Assembly (NCBI GenBank): GCA_910576125.1 | Contig: CAJTHM010000001.1 | Location: forward strand, 1-64,000 | Direction: 5' to 3' | DNA: 64,000 nucleotides | Source of the DNA: Lachnospiraceae bacterium | Lineage (GTDB): Bacteria; Bacillota; Clostridia; Lachnospirales; Lachnospiraceae | The notes under the pieces: model-generated | The model's input: only the letters and a program-made list of their open reading frames with translations | Told to the model about the DNA's origin: nothing | Databases searched by the model: none | Shown: positions 28,363 to 36,610 of the stretch, one piece after another | How the letters are laid out: each line of letters starts with the position of its first letter | Numbering within the stretch: the stretch's first letter is position 1 | Position numbers and translations under genes: made by a program

Positions 28363-29544
28363 CTACGATTCTTTCCCGCCCAGACCGGCTACCCGGTAGG
28401 TGAGTTTTGCCCCGGAATTCCGGTAGGTTCTGTGGAACGCGCTGTCAATCCGGCTGATGACCAGCCTGGCGCTCTCCGTGTCGGCCCCTGTCAGCATCAG
28501 TATATAGGAACCGGCCTCCAGTCTGGCTATCGGGTCCCCTGTCCGGAGTTTATCCAGCAGAATCTTTTCCAGCCTCCTGCCGTCCGTAGTCGGCACCGCC
28601 TCCCGGCCCAGGCTGATGATGACCAGGGAAGAGGGCTGTCCGGATCGGGCCATATGCCGCCGTTCCAGAGCCACGATGCTCTGGAATGTGGAAAAGGTAC
28701 AGAAGAACGCGTGGGAATCCTGCTCATCCTCACACACCAGCCGGAAAATATCCTCATCGTCCATGCCGGTCTTATGGAGCCCCACCGCCAATGTATGGAG
28801 CTGTTCGATGCGCTCTGTAGGCGGCATGTCATATTCCTGGAGCATTTTGTCCCGGAAAGCCTCATATTTCTCAACGGCCTGCTCCGGCTGGCCCAGCGCG
28901 ATGAGGGCCTGCATCTGGTAGGCTGTGAAGTCTTCTATGCTGAAGTCCACCGTGTAGGCCTGGCTGCAGACGTTGACGGCCTCCATCCACTGTTCTTTCT
29001 TATAGTAAAGCGGGAGCACCGTTTTGCATGCATCCAGATAAAGGGTCTGGTAATACTGTCTCTGGTTCCTCGCCCAGTCGGCATCGTTTCCGGAGAGGAA
29101 GTCCCCTTTATAGAGAGAGACGGCCTGCCCCAGCAGCCTGCACTGTTCTTCTCCGGCAGCCCGCTTCGCTTTCAGGCAGAAAGTTTCCATCTGTTCCGCA
29201 TCCAGCTCCAGGCTGATTTCCGGGTTCCAGGCATAGCAGTCCGAAAGGGTCAGGAGCATGGCCTCCTGATCCGGAAACATGGCTTTTAGGAGGTTCCTGA
29301 CTTTGAACAGCATGTTCCGCAGGGCATTGTAAGGATTGCTGCCTTTGTCCGCCCAGAATTGTTCAATCAGTTCCTCCGAAGAGATGTGCCTCCTGTGGTT
29401 CACAATCAGATACTGCAGGAAAGAAAGGGCTTTCTTCCCCATCTTCCCCAGCAGCGCGCTGTTCCCCGTCTTCTCTTCCTCTGCGCTCCCGCAGGAAAAT
29501 GCCCCAAGCATCCCGAAGTGTATGGTTCTTTTAACGTCCGTCAT
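28363..29544 (-). CDS. BTAD-domain (SARP-like) transcriptional regulator, left locus
   Basis: 393 residues. N-terminal winged helix of OmpR/SARP type (residues about 25-110: HISSEELIEQFWADKG then LRNMLFKVRNLL), then a BTAD helical domain of TPR-like repeats (about 115-255), and a C-terminal domain (about 280-390) whose phrase TGDPIARLEAGSYILMLTGA resembles a GGDEF fold with the catalytic signature lost. It overlaps the AP2 gene by 14 bases and is followed by the direct-repeat promoter of the structural operon, its most likely target. Paralogue at 45538. Confidence 0.85.
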   Translation of the reverse strand: MTDVKRTIHFGMLGAFSCGSAEEEKTGNSALLGKMGKKALSFLQYLIVNHRRHISSEELIEQFWADKGSNPYNALRNMLFKVRNLLKAMFPDQEAMLLTLSDCYAWNPEISLELDAEQMETFCLKAKRAAGEEQCRLLGQAVSLYKGDFLSGNDADWARNQRQYYQTLYLDACKTVLPLYYKKEQWMEAVNVCSQAYTVDFSIEDFTAYQMQALIALGQPEQAVEKYEAFRDKMLQEYDMPPTERIEQLHTLAVGLHKTGMDDEDIFRLVCEDEQDSHAFFCTFSTFQSIVALERRHMARSGQPSSLVIISLGREAVPTTDGRRLEKILLDKLRTGDPIARLEAGSYILMLTGADTESARLVISRIDSAFHRTYRNSGAKLTYRVAGLGGKES

Positions 29545-30361
29545 TTCCGCTGTCCGCCTCTATCCGCTCCAGGAATCTGTCGTAGATTTCCTCGCCTGTC
29601 TGTCTGGCTTTCACGGCCTGCTCCAGTTTTTTATAAGCGCCCAGGTACTTCGTCTTGCCCTGGAACGTAATCTGTGCCACCCAGAGGTTGCGCCTTTTGT
29701 CCAGATAGACGCCGTTGTGGCCGCTCTTGTTGGACTTGATCAGCCTGCCGTCCTTTGAGGCCAGAAGTGCCGCAACGGACGTCCCCTCGACGAGTTTCCT
29801 GTTATCCTTGTACGTGGCGGCCTGCAGACAGCCGCAGCTTTTCGTCTTGCCGGACTGGAGCAGGCTCTGTCCCACAACGGTCTCTCCCCCGCAGTCGCAG
29901 GCACATTTCCATCTGTGCATGCCGCCCTCTTTCCCGGCATATTCTGTCACGGTCAGCTTCCCAAACCGTTTCCCCGCGAAATCCTTTAAAGGCGGACGGC
30001 TTAAGCACCCGCAGCTTTTCCGGTTCCCGGAAAGAAGCTGTCCTGCTTCCGCATGTACTTCCTTTCCGCAGTCACAACGGCACAGCCATACAGCGCTGCC
30101 CCTGGCGCTCCGTTCTTCCGTAGGCTGTATGGCTGTCAGCTTCCCGAACCGTCTTCCTGATATGTCGCACTGGCCCGGACGGACTTTCGCTGCACATCCG
30201 CAGTCCGTCACGGTACCCCGCTTCAGGCAGCGTGTGTCCAGAAGAATCTCTCCGCCGCAGTCACAGCGGCATCTCCAGACCACATAGCCTCCTTTGCGCT
30301 GCTCAGTAGGCTCTTCCACGGTGAGCCGGCCTGTTTTATATCCTGTCCGAATCGTTTCCAT
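29531..30361 (-). CDS. Cys-rich AP2-domain DNA-binding protein, left locus
   Basis: 276 residues. Three repeated units, each opening with G-x-x-T/R-F/L-G-K-L-T and containing CRCDCG and a CGC, look like zinc-binding modules; a C-terminal AP2-like DNA-binding domain follows (SGHNGVYLDKRRNLWVAQIT to about residue 255). It starts about 75 bases from the left inverted repeat of the invertible promoter, making it the first gene read when that promoter is ON. Proteins of this build are common in phages and mobile elements; here it appears as a regulator. Paralogue at 46764. Confidence 0.85.
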   Translation of the reverse strand: METIRTGYKTGRLTVEEPTEQRKGGYVVWRCRCDCGGEILLDTRCLKRGTVTDCGCAAKVRPGQCDISGRRFGKLTAIQPTEERSARGSAVWLCRCDCGKEVHAEAGQLLSGNRKSCGCLSRPPLKDFAGKRFGKLTVTEYAGKEGGMHRWKCACDCGGETVVGQSLLQSGKTKSCGCLQAATYKDNRKLVEGTSVAALLASKDGRLIKSNKSGHNGVYLDKRRNLWVAQITFQGKTKYLGAYKKLEQAVKARQTGEEIYDRFLERIEADSGNDGR

Positions 30362-30432
30362 CTGTATTCACCTCTTCCCATCCCGCAGAGAACTTTCCGC
30401 TTTGTGCCCGGTTTCCATATAAAGAAAGCAGT

Positions 30433-30466
30433 CAAAAAACGCAGATGATTGTGCTCTGCGTTTTTG
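30433..30466. repeat. Recombination site 1L
   Basis: Two perfect 11-base arms, AAAAACGCAGA (30435-30445) and TCTGCGTTTTT (30455-30465), flank the 9-base spacer TGATTGTGC. The core of 21 bases from CGCAGA to TCTGCG is repeated exactly in inverted orientation at 30649-30669. Confidence 0.9.
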
Positions 30467-30586
30467 GGCTGTTCCCGGCCGATGGAATACATTTATAATA
30501 AGCTGAAAGCGAAACAGATAAACCTGCTGACTGCTGGAAGTGACTGCCGGCGCAGCAGTCTCGTTTCAGTCAAGACCAATTTTGAG

Positions 30587-30615
30587 TTGCAAAAAACGAT
30601 AAAGTCCTGTATAAT
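30587..30615 (+). promoter_or_regulatory. Promoter inside the invertible segment, OFF orientation
   Basis: TTGCAA (30587-30592) and TATAAT (30610-30615) with a 17-base spacer. As drawn it points toward the 3' end of the right-locus signal peptidase, so its transcript would be antisense to that gene. Confidence 0.85.
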
Positions 30616-30641
30616 TTGGGTAATCTACTCTATTTTTTTGA

Positions 30642-30675
30642 TTTTTGTCGCAGAGCACAATCATCTGCGACTTTT
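30642..30675. repeat. Recombination site 1R
   Basis: CGCAGA (30649-30654), spacer GCACAATCA, TCTGCG (30664-30669), the exact reverse complement of the core of site 1L. Outer bases are TTTTTGT on one side and ACTTTTT on the other. Confidence 0.9.
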
Positions 30676-30700
30676 TCATGTCTCTTCCTCAATATACTGC

Positions 30701-30734
30701 AAAGAGGCTGACCGGCCACAGGCCAATCAACCTC
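30701..30734 (-). terminator. Terminator of the right pilus locus
   Basis: A 14-bp stem with some G-U pairs, made of the complement of 30721-30734 and 30704-30717, overlaps the stop of the signal peptidase gene and is followed on the minus strand by a short T-run. It separates the right locus from the invertible segment. Confidence 0.6.
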
Positions 30735-31272
30735 TCAACTTTCCGTTCCTGACGTTTCCCAGCAAATTCCCCACCCACAGCAGCATTACAGCGCCTGCTA
30801 CTCCGCAGGCCAGGTATATCTTCCCATTCGTCCCGGAACAGACAGCCATGACATTTCCGAGGCAGGGAACCGACCGGGACATCCGTCCGATCAGGGCTCC
30901 ATAGGGCACCAGCGTCATATCGTTCTTTGCATTGGCATCCCCTTTGGTGATAAACTCCCCTTCCACTATATGATTCTCCACTACCCGGTGGGTGATGACA
31001 GCGCCCCCGTCATAAAAGGCTATCACGTCCCCGGGCGCGACTTCCTCCGGCGCTGCCGCCTCCACATAGAGGGCGCTGCCAATGGGAATCGCAGGCTCCA
31101 TGCTCCCGCTTACTACCACATACACTTCATACCCCATCAGCCGCGGCACAGTCATCGGGATGCAGACTGCCACCACAGCTGTCAGTATCAACACGGCCAA
31201 AAGCCTGCATATCTTATGTCCCAACTCCCCGTCCCTTTCCGTGCATCCCGCCTGTGTCCCAAATCTGCGCAC
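30727..31272 (-). CDS. SipW-type signal peptidase I, right locus
   Basis: 181 residues, paralogue of the enzyme at 13715. The nucleophile box is VVSGSMEPAIPIGSALYV and the general-base box reads VITHRVVEN, histidine in place of lysine, then ITKGDAN. A GTG start at 31272 lies one base after the stop of the upstream gene. Two hydrophobic segments flank the catalytic part. It is the last gene of the operon and should process the SipW-type proteins at 33195 and 34000. Confidence 0.9.
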   Translation of the reverse strand: MRRFGTQAGCTERDGELGHKICRLLAVLILTAVVAVCIPMTVPRLMGYEVYVVVSGSMEPAIPIGSALYVEAAAPEEVAPGDVIAFYDGGAVITHRVVENHIVEGEFITKGDANAKNDMTLVPYGALIGRMSRSVPCLGNVMAVCSGTNGKIYLACGVAGAVMLLWVGNLLGNVRNGKLRG

Positions 31273-31273
31273 C

Positions 31274-32326
31274 TCAGTCTTTCTTCTCGGATTTTACGCT
31301 TTCAGCTTTCTTCATTTTCCGATACGTATATGCGCCTGCCACCAGCGCGATGACAGCCACCAGCCCGATTCCCACGGCAAACCACATATACTTCAGCAGC
31401 CTGCCATTGGCCCGGGCCACCGTGCCGTCGTTCCCGGACTCGAAATTTGCCAGAGGCATATCCTCCTCATCCAAATCGATGACATCTTCCGGCTCACCGG
31501 GCTCGGTCTCATTTCCTGCCAAAGGCATATCGTCATCGTCCAAATCCTCCGGGGGAACCTCATCCTCCACAGGCGCTATCCCGGCATCGCCGCCAGGTGC
31601 CGCCGCACCGCCTCCTGCGGGAGCTGCCCCGGCTCCAGGCACTGCTGCGTCTCCAGGCGCCTCACCGCCCGGTGCGCCTCCTGCAGCGCCTCCGCCTGCA
31701 GGCCCCGGAGCAGTCGTCGCAATAGGCGTATATACGAACGTGAACACATTCTTGCCAGCATCGCTCTGCAGAGTCCTGGTCAGGTTATAAGCCTGGGGCT
31801 GGTATCCCTCCACATACAGATAGGCGATTACAGGCCTGTCGCCAACATTTCCGTAATAAATCTGCGGCGGATACAGCCGGTTCCCTGCCGCATCCTCATA
31901 ATTGACGGTATACTGTACCATATTGCCCCGGATTCCGTATGCCACCACATAGTCCTGATCCCGCTCCACCTGGAAGTAGGCCAGATTCAGACTGTCGTCA
32001 CGGCCTCCCATGCGGATGCCCTTGACATAATACTTGCTGTCCTCCGCCACGGACGCGGCGCTGTTCAGGAAACGGACATGGTTGGCTGCCGTCAGCCCCG
32101 TAATCCTCACCAGCTTCCCGCCGTCCTCCAGATTGATGGCATAGTCCCCTCCGCCTTCCACGGATATGGATATGCCGTCCGCCGTACTTAAGCTTCCCTG
32201 ATTCCCCGCGCTGATGGTCACGGTATAGGTATAGCCGCTCCTCTCCGCTGCCAGACAGGCCATCGAGGCAGAGAGCATCAGGAAAACGGCCGACAGAACA
32301 GAAAAAAATCTAATTGCTTTCTTCAT
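31274..32326 (-). CDS. MucBP-like surface protein with C-terminal anchor, right locus
   Basis: 350 residues: signal peptide, a beta-rich part with ISAGNQGSLSTADGIS, a MucBP-like unit (VNYEDAAGNRLYPPQIYYGN), a long Ala/Gly/Pro linker, the acidic phrase LDEEDMPLAN, one transmembrane helix and a basic tail. The DEEVPLA-like phrase often precedes LPXTG in clostridial wall proteins, but no LPXTG follows here. The ATG at 32326 is chosen by its GGGGGAG upstream. Paralogue at 14251. Confidence 0.75.
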   Translation of the reverse strand: MKKAIRFFSVLSAVFLMLSASMACLAAERSGYTYTVTISAGNQGSLSTADGISISVEGGGDYAINLEDGGKLVRITGLTAANHVRFLNSAASVAEDSKYYVKGIRMGGRDDSLNLAYFQVERDQDYVVAYGIRGNMVQYTVNYEDAAGNRLYPPQIYYGNVGDRPVIAYLYVEGYQPQAYNLTRTLQSDAGKNVFTFVYTPIATTAPGPAGGGAAGGAPGGEAPGDAAVPGAGAAPAGGGAAAPGGDAGIAPVEDEVPPEDLDDDDMPLAGNETEPGEPEDVIDLDEEDMPLANFESGNDGTVARANGRLLKYMWFAVGIGLVAVIALVAGAYTYRKMKKAESVKSEKKD

Positions 32327-33098
32327 CTTTCCGCTCCCCCCTCTCTTTCTTTTTGGACTGATACAGGCTGTATAACGCAAGAATCAGAAGCGCCAGGCCG
32401 GAGCTTAGCGAAATCCCCACATACAGCATCAGGCTGCTGTCATCGCTGGTCTTCGGAGGCCGTCTTACAGATGTCGGCTCCTCCGGGTCATTTTCATCAT
32501 TTACAGGCACCGGGGTCCTGCGCTCCTCCACCGCGAAGTTCAGCGTCAGATTGGCCAGCGTGTCCTGATACGTGTTCCCCTGGGTCTCCCCATCCAGAAC
32601 CACCTTCAGGGAGATGATTCCCTGCTCCCCGGCCCCCAGGGTGTCCAGATAGAAATATTCGCTCAGAGACTCCGTCGCCTCGTGCAGGCCTTCGCCCACG
32701 TCGATGTCTTCCGTCCGCTCGCCTCCTACCGTGTCGCTGCTGTAGAGCGTCTCCAGATTCCCCCGGGGAGGCTGGTAGGTCAGGACATAGGTATAGCCGC
32801 CGCTGGACGCCACCTTCTGGCTGTCCTCCAGGGACTGCAGCACCTTGTTGGCCATCCACCAGTCGGCTTCCTTCCCCGCCGTGTTCTTCAAGGCCACCGT
32901 AATGTCGATGCTGTCTCCCGGCTGCAGGTCATATATGGCGTCATTGATGTCGGAGGTATTGAAATTGCTCTCCATCCTGCTGCCTGTGAAATCTACCGCC
33001 CAGCCCGCTTCTCCCTTATAATCCTCCGCGCGAACCATCGCGCTGTCCCCCAGTACCATGGAACAGGCAAGCAACAGTCCCATCCATTTCTTCTTCAT
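32310..33098 (-). CDS. Surface-exposed membrane protein of the pilus locus, right copy
   Basis: 262 residues with signal peptide, ectodomain with FNTSDINDAIYDLQPGDS and DGETQGNTYQDTLANLTLNF, then a C-terminal transmembrane helix and a basic tail. These two phrases are shared with the left-locus protein at 15213, showing common descent. No LPXTG. Start at 33098 follows GGGAG by eight bases. It overlaps the next gene by 17 bases. Function not known. Confidence 0.75.
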   Translation of the reverse strand: MKKKWMGLLLACSMVLGDSAMVRAEDYKGEAGWAVDFTGSRMESNFNTSDINDAIYDLQPGDSIDITVALKNTAGKEADWWMANKVLQSLEDSQKVASSGGYTYVLTYQPPRGNLETLYSSDTVGGERTEDIDVGEGLHEATESLSEYFYLDTLGAGEQGIISLKVVLDGETQGNTYQDTLANLTLNFAVEERRTPVPVNDENDPEEPTSVRRPPKTSDDSSLMLYVGISLSSGLALLILALYSLYQSKKKERGERKDEESN

Positions 33099-33194
33099 CC
33101 TGTCAACTCCCATCCGCCTGCCGCGCAGGCATCTATCTTCTATCCCGGCCGCCTATTCAGTTCCGGGCTTCGTCCGGGCGGCAGCCAATCTTTC

Positions 33195-34007
33195 TCATCT
33201 CAGCCGCAATGTCCCGTCCCCGGCCACTTCCACATCCACGCCCCATGCGCTCTTGATGGCATCCCGGGCATTGTGGGTCTGTACCGCGTCCACCTCGGCC
33301 TCCACCACAAAAGAGGCTCCGTCATAGTCATAGACCGTGCGGACCGTCGTCCATCCGTCGGCATCCGTGGAGCGCGTCTCCGTCACCTTCGTCACCACAT
33401 CGCTCTTTATGGTCACGGAATCTATGAAAGCTTCCGTCTCATAGAAGACCCCGCCCTCACCGGCTGCTGCCAGCGGGCTGTCATAATACAGTACAATCAT
33501 CTCGCCGTCCCTGGGGTCATCCTCCCCCATCCTGGCAGTAGTCGCCCTGTCGTCCACAATCCAATGGTTGTTCGTCAGGTGCAGGTCAATCATGGCAGGG
33601 GAAAGGTGGGGGAGCTTGTTTCCATCCTTATCCACCCAGTATTTGTACAGCTTCACCCGCACATACTCGTCAATAGAGCCGCTGTTCCTCACGCTCAGGG
33701 ATTCCGCATAAGTCTTCCCTATCTGCCACTCCTCGCCCTCAGGAAGAACCAGCAGCTCGCCGGATGCCTGGTTCCATACATTGTCCGCATGGGTATAGTC
33801 CCGATAGCCCACTATCTTTCCATTTTCCAGCAGGGACACGCCGATGCTCTGAACATCAATCTGGGCAGTGTAAGTCTCCGAGTAGAAGGTCAGCGCCGCG
33901 CGGGTACTGCCTATGGCGCTGAACGACAGCAGCGCTATGGCCAGCGCAAACAGGACTGCTGTCCCGGAAACGAAGCCGGGTTTTCTTTTCTTCCTCTTGT
34001 CACTCAT
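33195..34007 (-). CDS. SipW-type signal peptide protein, longer form, right locus
   Basis: 270 residues with the processing pattern SAIGSTRAALTFYSETYTAQ, close to the left-locus protein at 16066, and a similar order of strands (VRNSGSIDEYVRVKLYKYW). The ATG at 34007 has AAGGAG upstream and overlaps the shorter partner gene by eight bases, so the two are translated together. The mature domain resembles TasA-type secreted proteins. Confidence 0.8.
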   Translation of the reverse strand: MSDKRKKRKPGFVSGTAVLFALAIALLSFSAIGSTRAALTFYSETYTAQIDVQSIGVSLLENGKIVGYRDYTHADNVWNQASGELLVLPEGEEWQIGKTYAESLSVRNSGSIDEYVRVKLYKYWVDKDGNKLPHLSPAMIDLHLTNNHWIVDDRATTARMGEDDPRDGEMIVLYYDSPLAAAGEGGVFYETEAFIDSVTIKSDVVTKVTETRSTDADGWTTVRTVYDYDGASFVVEAEVDAVQTHNARDAIKSAWGVDVEVAGDGTLRLR

Positions 34008-34557
34008 CTGCCTCGTCTCCTTCCCATCCATAGCTGTCTTCATTGGTAACCAGCCCGGCATCCCAGTCCGCATAGGGAGCGCCGTCCTCTGTATACAATA
34101 CCGCCGTACATTCCTGAATCACTACTACATTGAAATCCTCTGTATATGGCGGCGGAGTCTCCATGGCCGGATTCTCCACCGTCACAGTGGGCAGCGTAAT
34201 CTTCACATCCAGCTGTCCCGTGTTTCCTCCCGCCGGAAGGATTTCATCATAATACCAGTATCCGTCACCGCCGTCATGCCATCCTGCGCTTCCGTCATAT
34301 TCCACCTGATAGGTGCTGCCGGCAAATACTTTCACCCGGACATAGCACTCTGCCGTTCCCGTGTTGGCCAGCCGGATATGCTTCGTCCAGTCGGAGAACT
34401 GCTCCGTAATCTGAGACTTTGTGTCCACCGTAATCTGATGGCCGCCCTTCGCCGCAGCGAATGTGGTGAAATAGGCTTTCGCGCTGCCGGCGGAAGCCCC
34501 TGCCACAAGCGCCAGCGCAATGGCAGCCGTACCTATTGTCTTCCTAGTCCGTTTCAT
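34000..34557 (-). CDS. SipW-type signal peptide protein, shorter form, right locus
   Basis: 185 residues. The N-terminus carries AGASAGSAKAYFTTFAAAKG, a SipW-type signal; then KHIRLANTGTAECYVRVKVF, as in the left protein at 16851. The start at 34557 is set by GGAGGTG. The C-terminal tail is acidic. It lies 13 bases after the accessory pilin-like gene. Confidence 0.8.
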   Translation of the reverse strand: MKRTRKTIGTAAIALALVAGASAGSAKAYFTTFAAAKGGHQITVDTKSQITEQFSDWTKHIRLANTGTAECYVRVKVFAGSTYQVEYDGSAGWHDGGDGYWYYDEILPAGGNTGQLDVKITLPTVTVENPAMETPPPYTEDFNVVVIQECTAVLYTEDGAPYADWDAGLVTNEDSYGWEGDEADE

Positions 34558-34569
34558 TCCCGCCACCTC

Positions 34570-35721
34570 CTACTCTCCGGCCTCTGCTTTGTCTCCGTTC
34601 ACCGTCCCGCCCCCGATACCGGGCCGGTCCGTGGTCCATTGGTAAGTATTCCGCTCTGTGTCATAGCGGAACCGGTTCTCTACGCCGTAGCCGCTCTTGG
34701 CATCCTCGTCATAACGATTCTCAAAATAGAATGTGACAGGGTTTCCATCTTCTCCGTCCGCTATCACAGTTTTGCTCTCATCATCGGACACTGTCAGTTC
34801 ACAGTTCGCGCCGCTGTATATCTCCGTGACAGTCACCACTGACTCCGCCGGAATGTGCTCCAGGATGGCTTCTTTGACGCCCACTTCCGAGAAAGTCAGG
34901 GAGACTACATTGCTGTAGACAATTTCTGCGTCTTCCTCTCCGTTTTCCCTGGCAGCCACATCGAATACGAATGTCACATCGCCCTGAGAGGCATTGTAGT
35001 CTGTCAGTTCCTTGATAATCCTTATACTGCCGTAGCGGGGCTCCTGCGCAGGCTTTAAAAACGCCTCCCTCGCATACTGCCAGGCATCATCCCCGGAAGC
35101 ACCCTCGTATTGGTACAAGGACCAGGGCAGTGACACTATCATGGGCGTGAACGTATACGTATATTTAGGGCTCTTGGCTGTATCCACCGCCACAAGATAC
35201 AGTCCCAGTTCCATCCCGGCCAACGTCTCCGGTTCCGCTATGGTCCCGTCCTCAGCCACATGAACCGCCTTGTCATATGTGGCAGGTATCTTAGGCTCGC
35301 CTACAGGCTTCCCGTCCTCGTCCGGCTCATAGATCAAATCCATCGCGGCTGCGGCCAGATTCTTCCAGCCCTCCTCCGATAGGGACATCTCCCTCCATGC
35401 GTCGCCCTCTATGCCCAGTCCTTCGAACTCGCCCGAAAGCTCATATCTGCCGGTCTCCAGCATATCCGCCACTTTCCATGCATGTACGTCCAGTTCTCCG
35501 TTGGCTGTGCCGTCAGCCCCTTTGATTCGCGCCATGTCCATGACCATGTCCGCGGAACCTTCGTCCTCCGGCAGCTTCAGGGCCAAAGTGCCTGTCTGCG
35601 CCATGTCCACCTGTACGGCAGCCTGCGCCCGGGGCACATTGCACAGGATGGCTGTCAGAGCCAGACACGCCGCGCCGATGGCCGTCAGAATCCTATTTCC
35701 CTTCCTTTTTATCACGCGCAT
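34570..35721 (-). CDS. Pilin-like accessory protein (DUF5979-type), right locus
   Basis: 383 residues: signal peptide ending RAQA, an N-terminal pilin-like domain (ELDVHAWKVADML, then GMELGLYLVAVDT), a strand-rich middle part and a DUF5979-like module (VTFVFDVAARENGEEDAEIV, IPAESVVTVTEIYSGANCEL). No sorting signal. Homologous along its length to the protein at 17427. The start at 35721 has GGGAGGG upstream and overlaps the sortase gene by 29 bases. Confidence 0.75.
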   Translation of the reverse strand: MRVIKRKGNRILTAIGAACLALTAILCNVPRAQAAVQVDMAQTGTLALKLPEDEGSADMVMDMARIKGADGTANGELDVHAWKVADMLETGRYELSGEFEGLGIEGDAWREMSLSEEGWKNLAAAAMDLIYEPDEDGKPVGEPKIPATYDKAVHVAEDGTIAEPETLAGMELGLYLVAVDTAKSPKYTYTFTPMIVSLPWSLYQYEGASGDDAWQYAREAFLKPAQEPRYGSIRIIKELTDYNASQGDVTFVFDVAARENGEEDAEIVYSNVVSLTFSEVGVKEAILEHIPAESVVTVTEIYSGANCELTVSDDESKTVIADGEDGNPVTFYFENRYDEDAKSGYGVENRFRYDTERNTYQWTTDRPGIGGGTVNGDKAEAGE

Positions 35722-36610
35722 GTTCATCCCTCCCTCGTTTCGAGTCTTTCTTCTTTCCTGCTCCTTTTCCTGCCATGATGAAGATGCCCATCAATAGAAT
35801 CATGGCCAGTATCAGTACCAGATAGAGCATATAGTAGCTCTGGACGGACTCTACCATATTCCCCACCGGGGTCTTCTCCTCCGCTTCTTCCTCGCCGTTG
35901 TATGCCGTGCGGCTCCCTCTGACCAGCAGTCTGTGGGAGTTGACGCCATAGGGCGTACAGGTCAGCAGCGTCACATAATCCTCTCCCGGTACTACCTGCA
36001 TGGCGCCGGTGAGAGTGTCCAGGTCATCCTTGTCTATCATAGGCAGAATCTGATCCACCTCATAGGCGAACACTTCATCTAATATGTGGATGTAGAACCT
36101 GTCTCCCGGCTCCATCTGATCCAAATCCGTGAACAGCTTCGCGCTGGGCAGGCCTCTGTGGGCCGCCAGCACACTGTGGGTGCCATCCCCGCCTATGGGC
36201 AGCTTCGTGCCGCTCACATGTCCGATGCCGGTCTGGAGGATATCGTCTGCGGTGCCATGGTAAACGGACAGGCGGACATCTATCTTGGGGATGGACAGAT
36301 AGCCCATGACTCCGTTTTCTGCAGCGTTCAGGACTTTCCAATATTCCGTGTCCTCTATGTCTGTATCTCCGCTGCCGAAAGCATCGCCGGTGAAATCGTT
36401 CTGAGCGATGGCGTCGTTGAACGCGCGGGCCGTTCCCCATTCTCTGCTGTAGTCCTCCGGCTCCAGTTCTGACATCACCTCTTCGTAGGTGGATATCAGT
36501 TTGCTCTGTCTATAGGCATTCCATTGGTCAGACACAGCCGGGTATGCGAAAATGCCGAAGCCTATCAGGAATATCAGTGCGAACAGTAGGTTAATCAGTT
36601 TCCGTTTCAT
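35693..36610 (-). CDS. Class C sortase 2, right locus
   Basis: 305 residues with transmembrane helices at both ends. Catalytic His in AAHRGLPSA, Cys in TLLTCTPYG, Arg in HRLLVRG. The start at 36610 has AGGAGAG upstream and lies 20 bases inside the preceding sortase gene. The left locus has only one sortase, so this or its neighbour may handle the adhesin or wall anchoring rather than pilin polymerisation. Confidence 0.92.
   Translation of the reverse strand: MKRKLINLLFALIFLIGFGIFAYPAVSDQWNAYRQSKLISTYEEVMSELEPEDYSREWGTARAFNDAIAQNDFTGDAFGSGDTDIEDTEYWKVLNAAENGVMGYLSIPKIDVRLSVYHGTADDILQTGIGHVSGTKLPIGGDGTHSVLAAHRGLPSAKLFTDLDQMEPGDRFYIHILDEVFAYEVDQILPMIDKDDLDTLTGAMQVVPGEDYVTLLTCTPYGVNSHRLLVRGSRTAYNGEEEAEEKTPVGNMVESVQSYYMLYLVLILAMILLMGIFIMAGKGAGKKKDSKRGRDEHARDKKEGK

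Larger units (their letters stand above)
30433..30675. promoter_or_regulatory. Invertible promoter segment of the left pilus locus
   Basis: About 0.2 kb between inverted sites 1L and 1R. It contains no gene but carries a near-perfect promoter (30587-30615) which in this assembly reads rightward, away from the AP2/BTAD genes. Inversion would place it about 130-180 bases before the AP2 start, reading into it. Phase variation is inferred from structure. Confidence 0.8.

Noticed and set aside
28363..29544. BTAD proteins as active diguanylate cyclases
   Set aside because: The GGDEF signature is absent in both copies; only the general strand pattern remains.
29531..30361. AP2 proteins as transposase or homing endonuclease
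   Set aside because: No HNH or other nuclease motif and no terminal repeats were seen; the context is regulatory.
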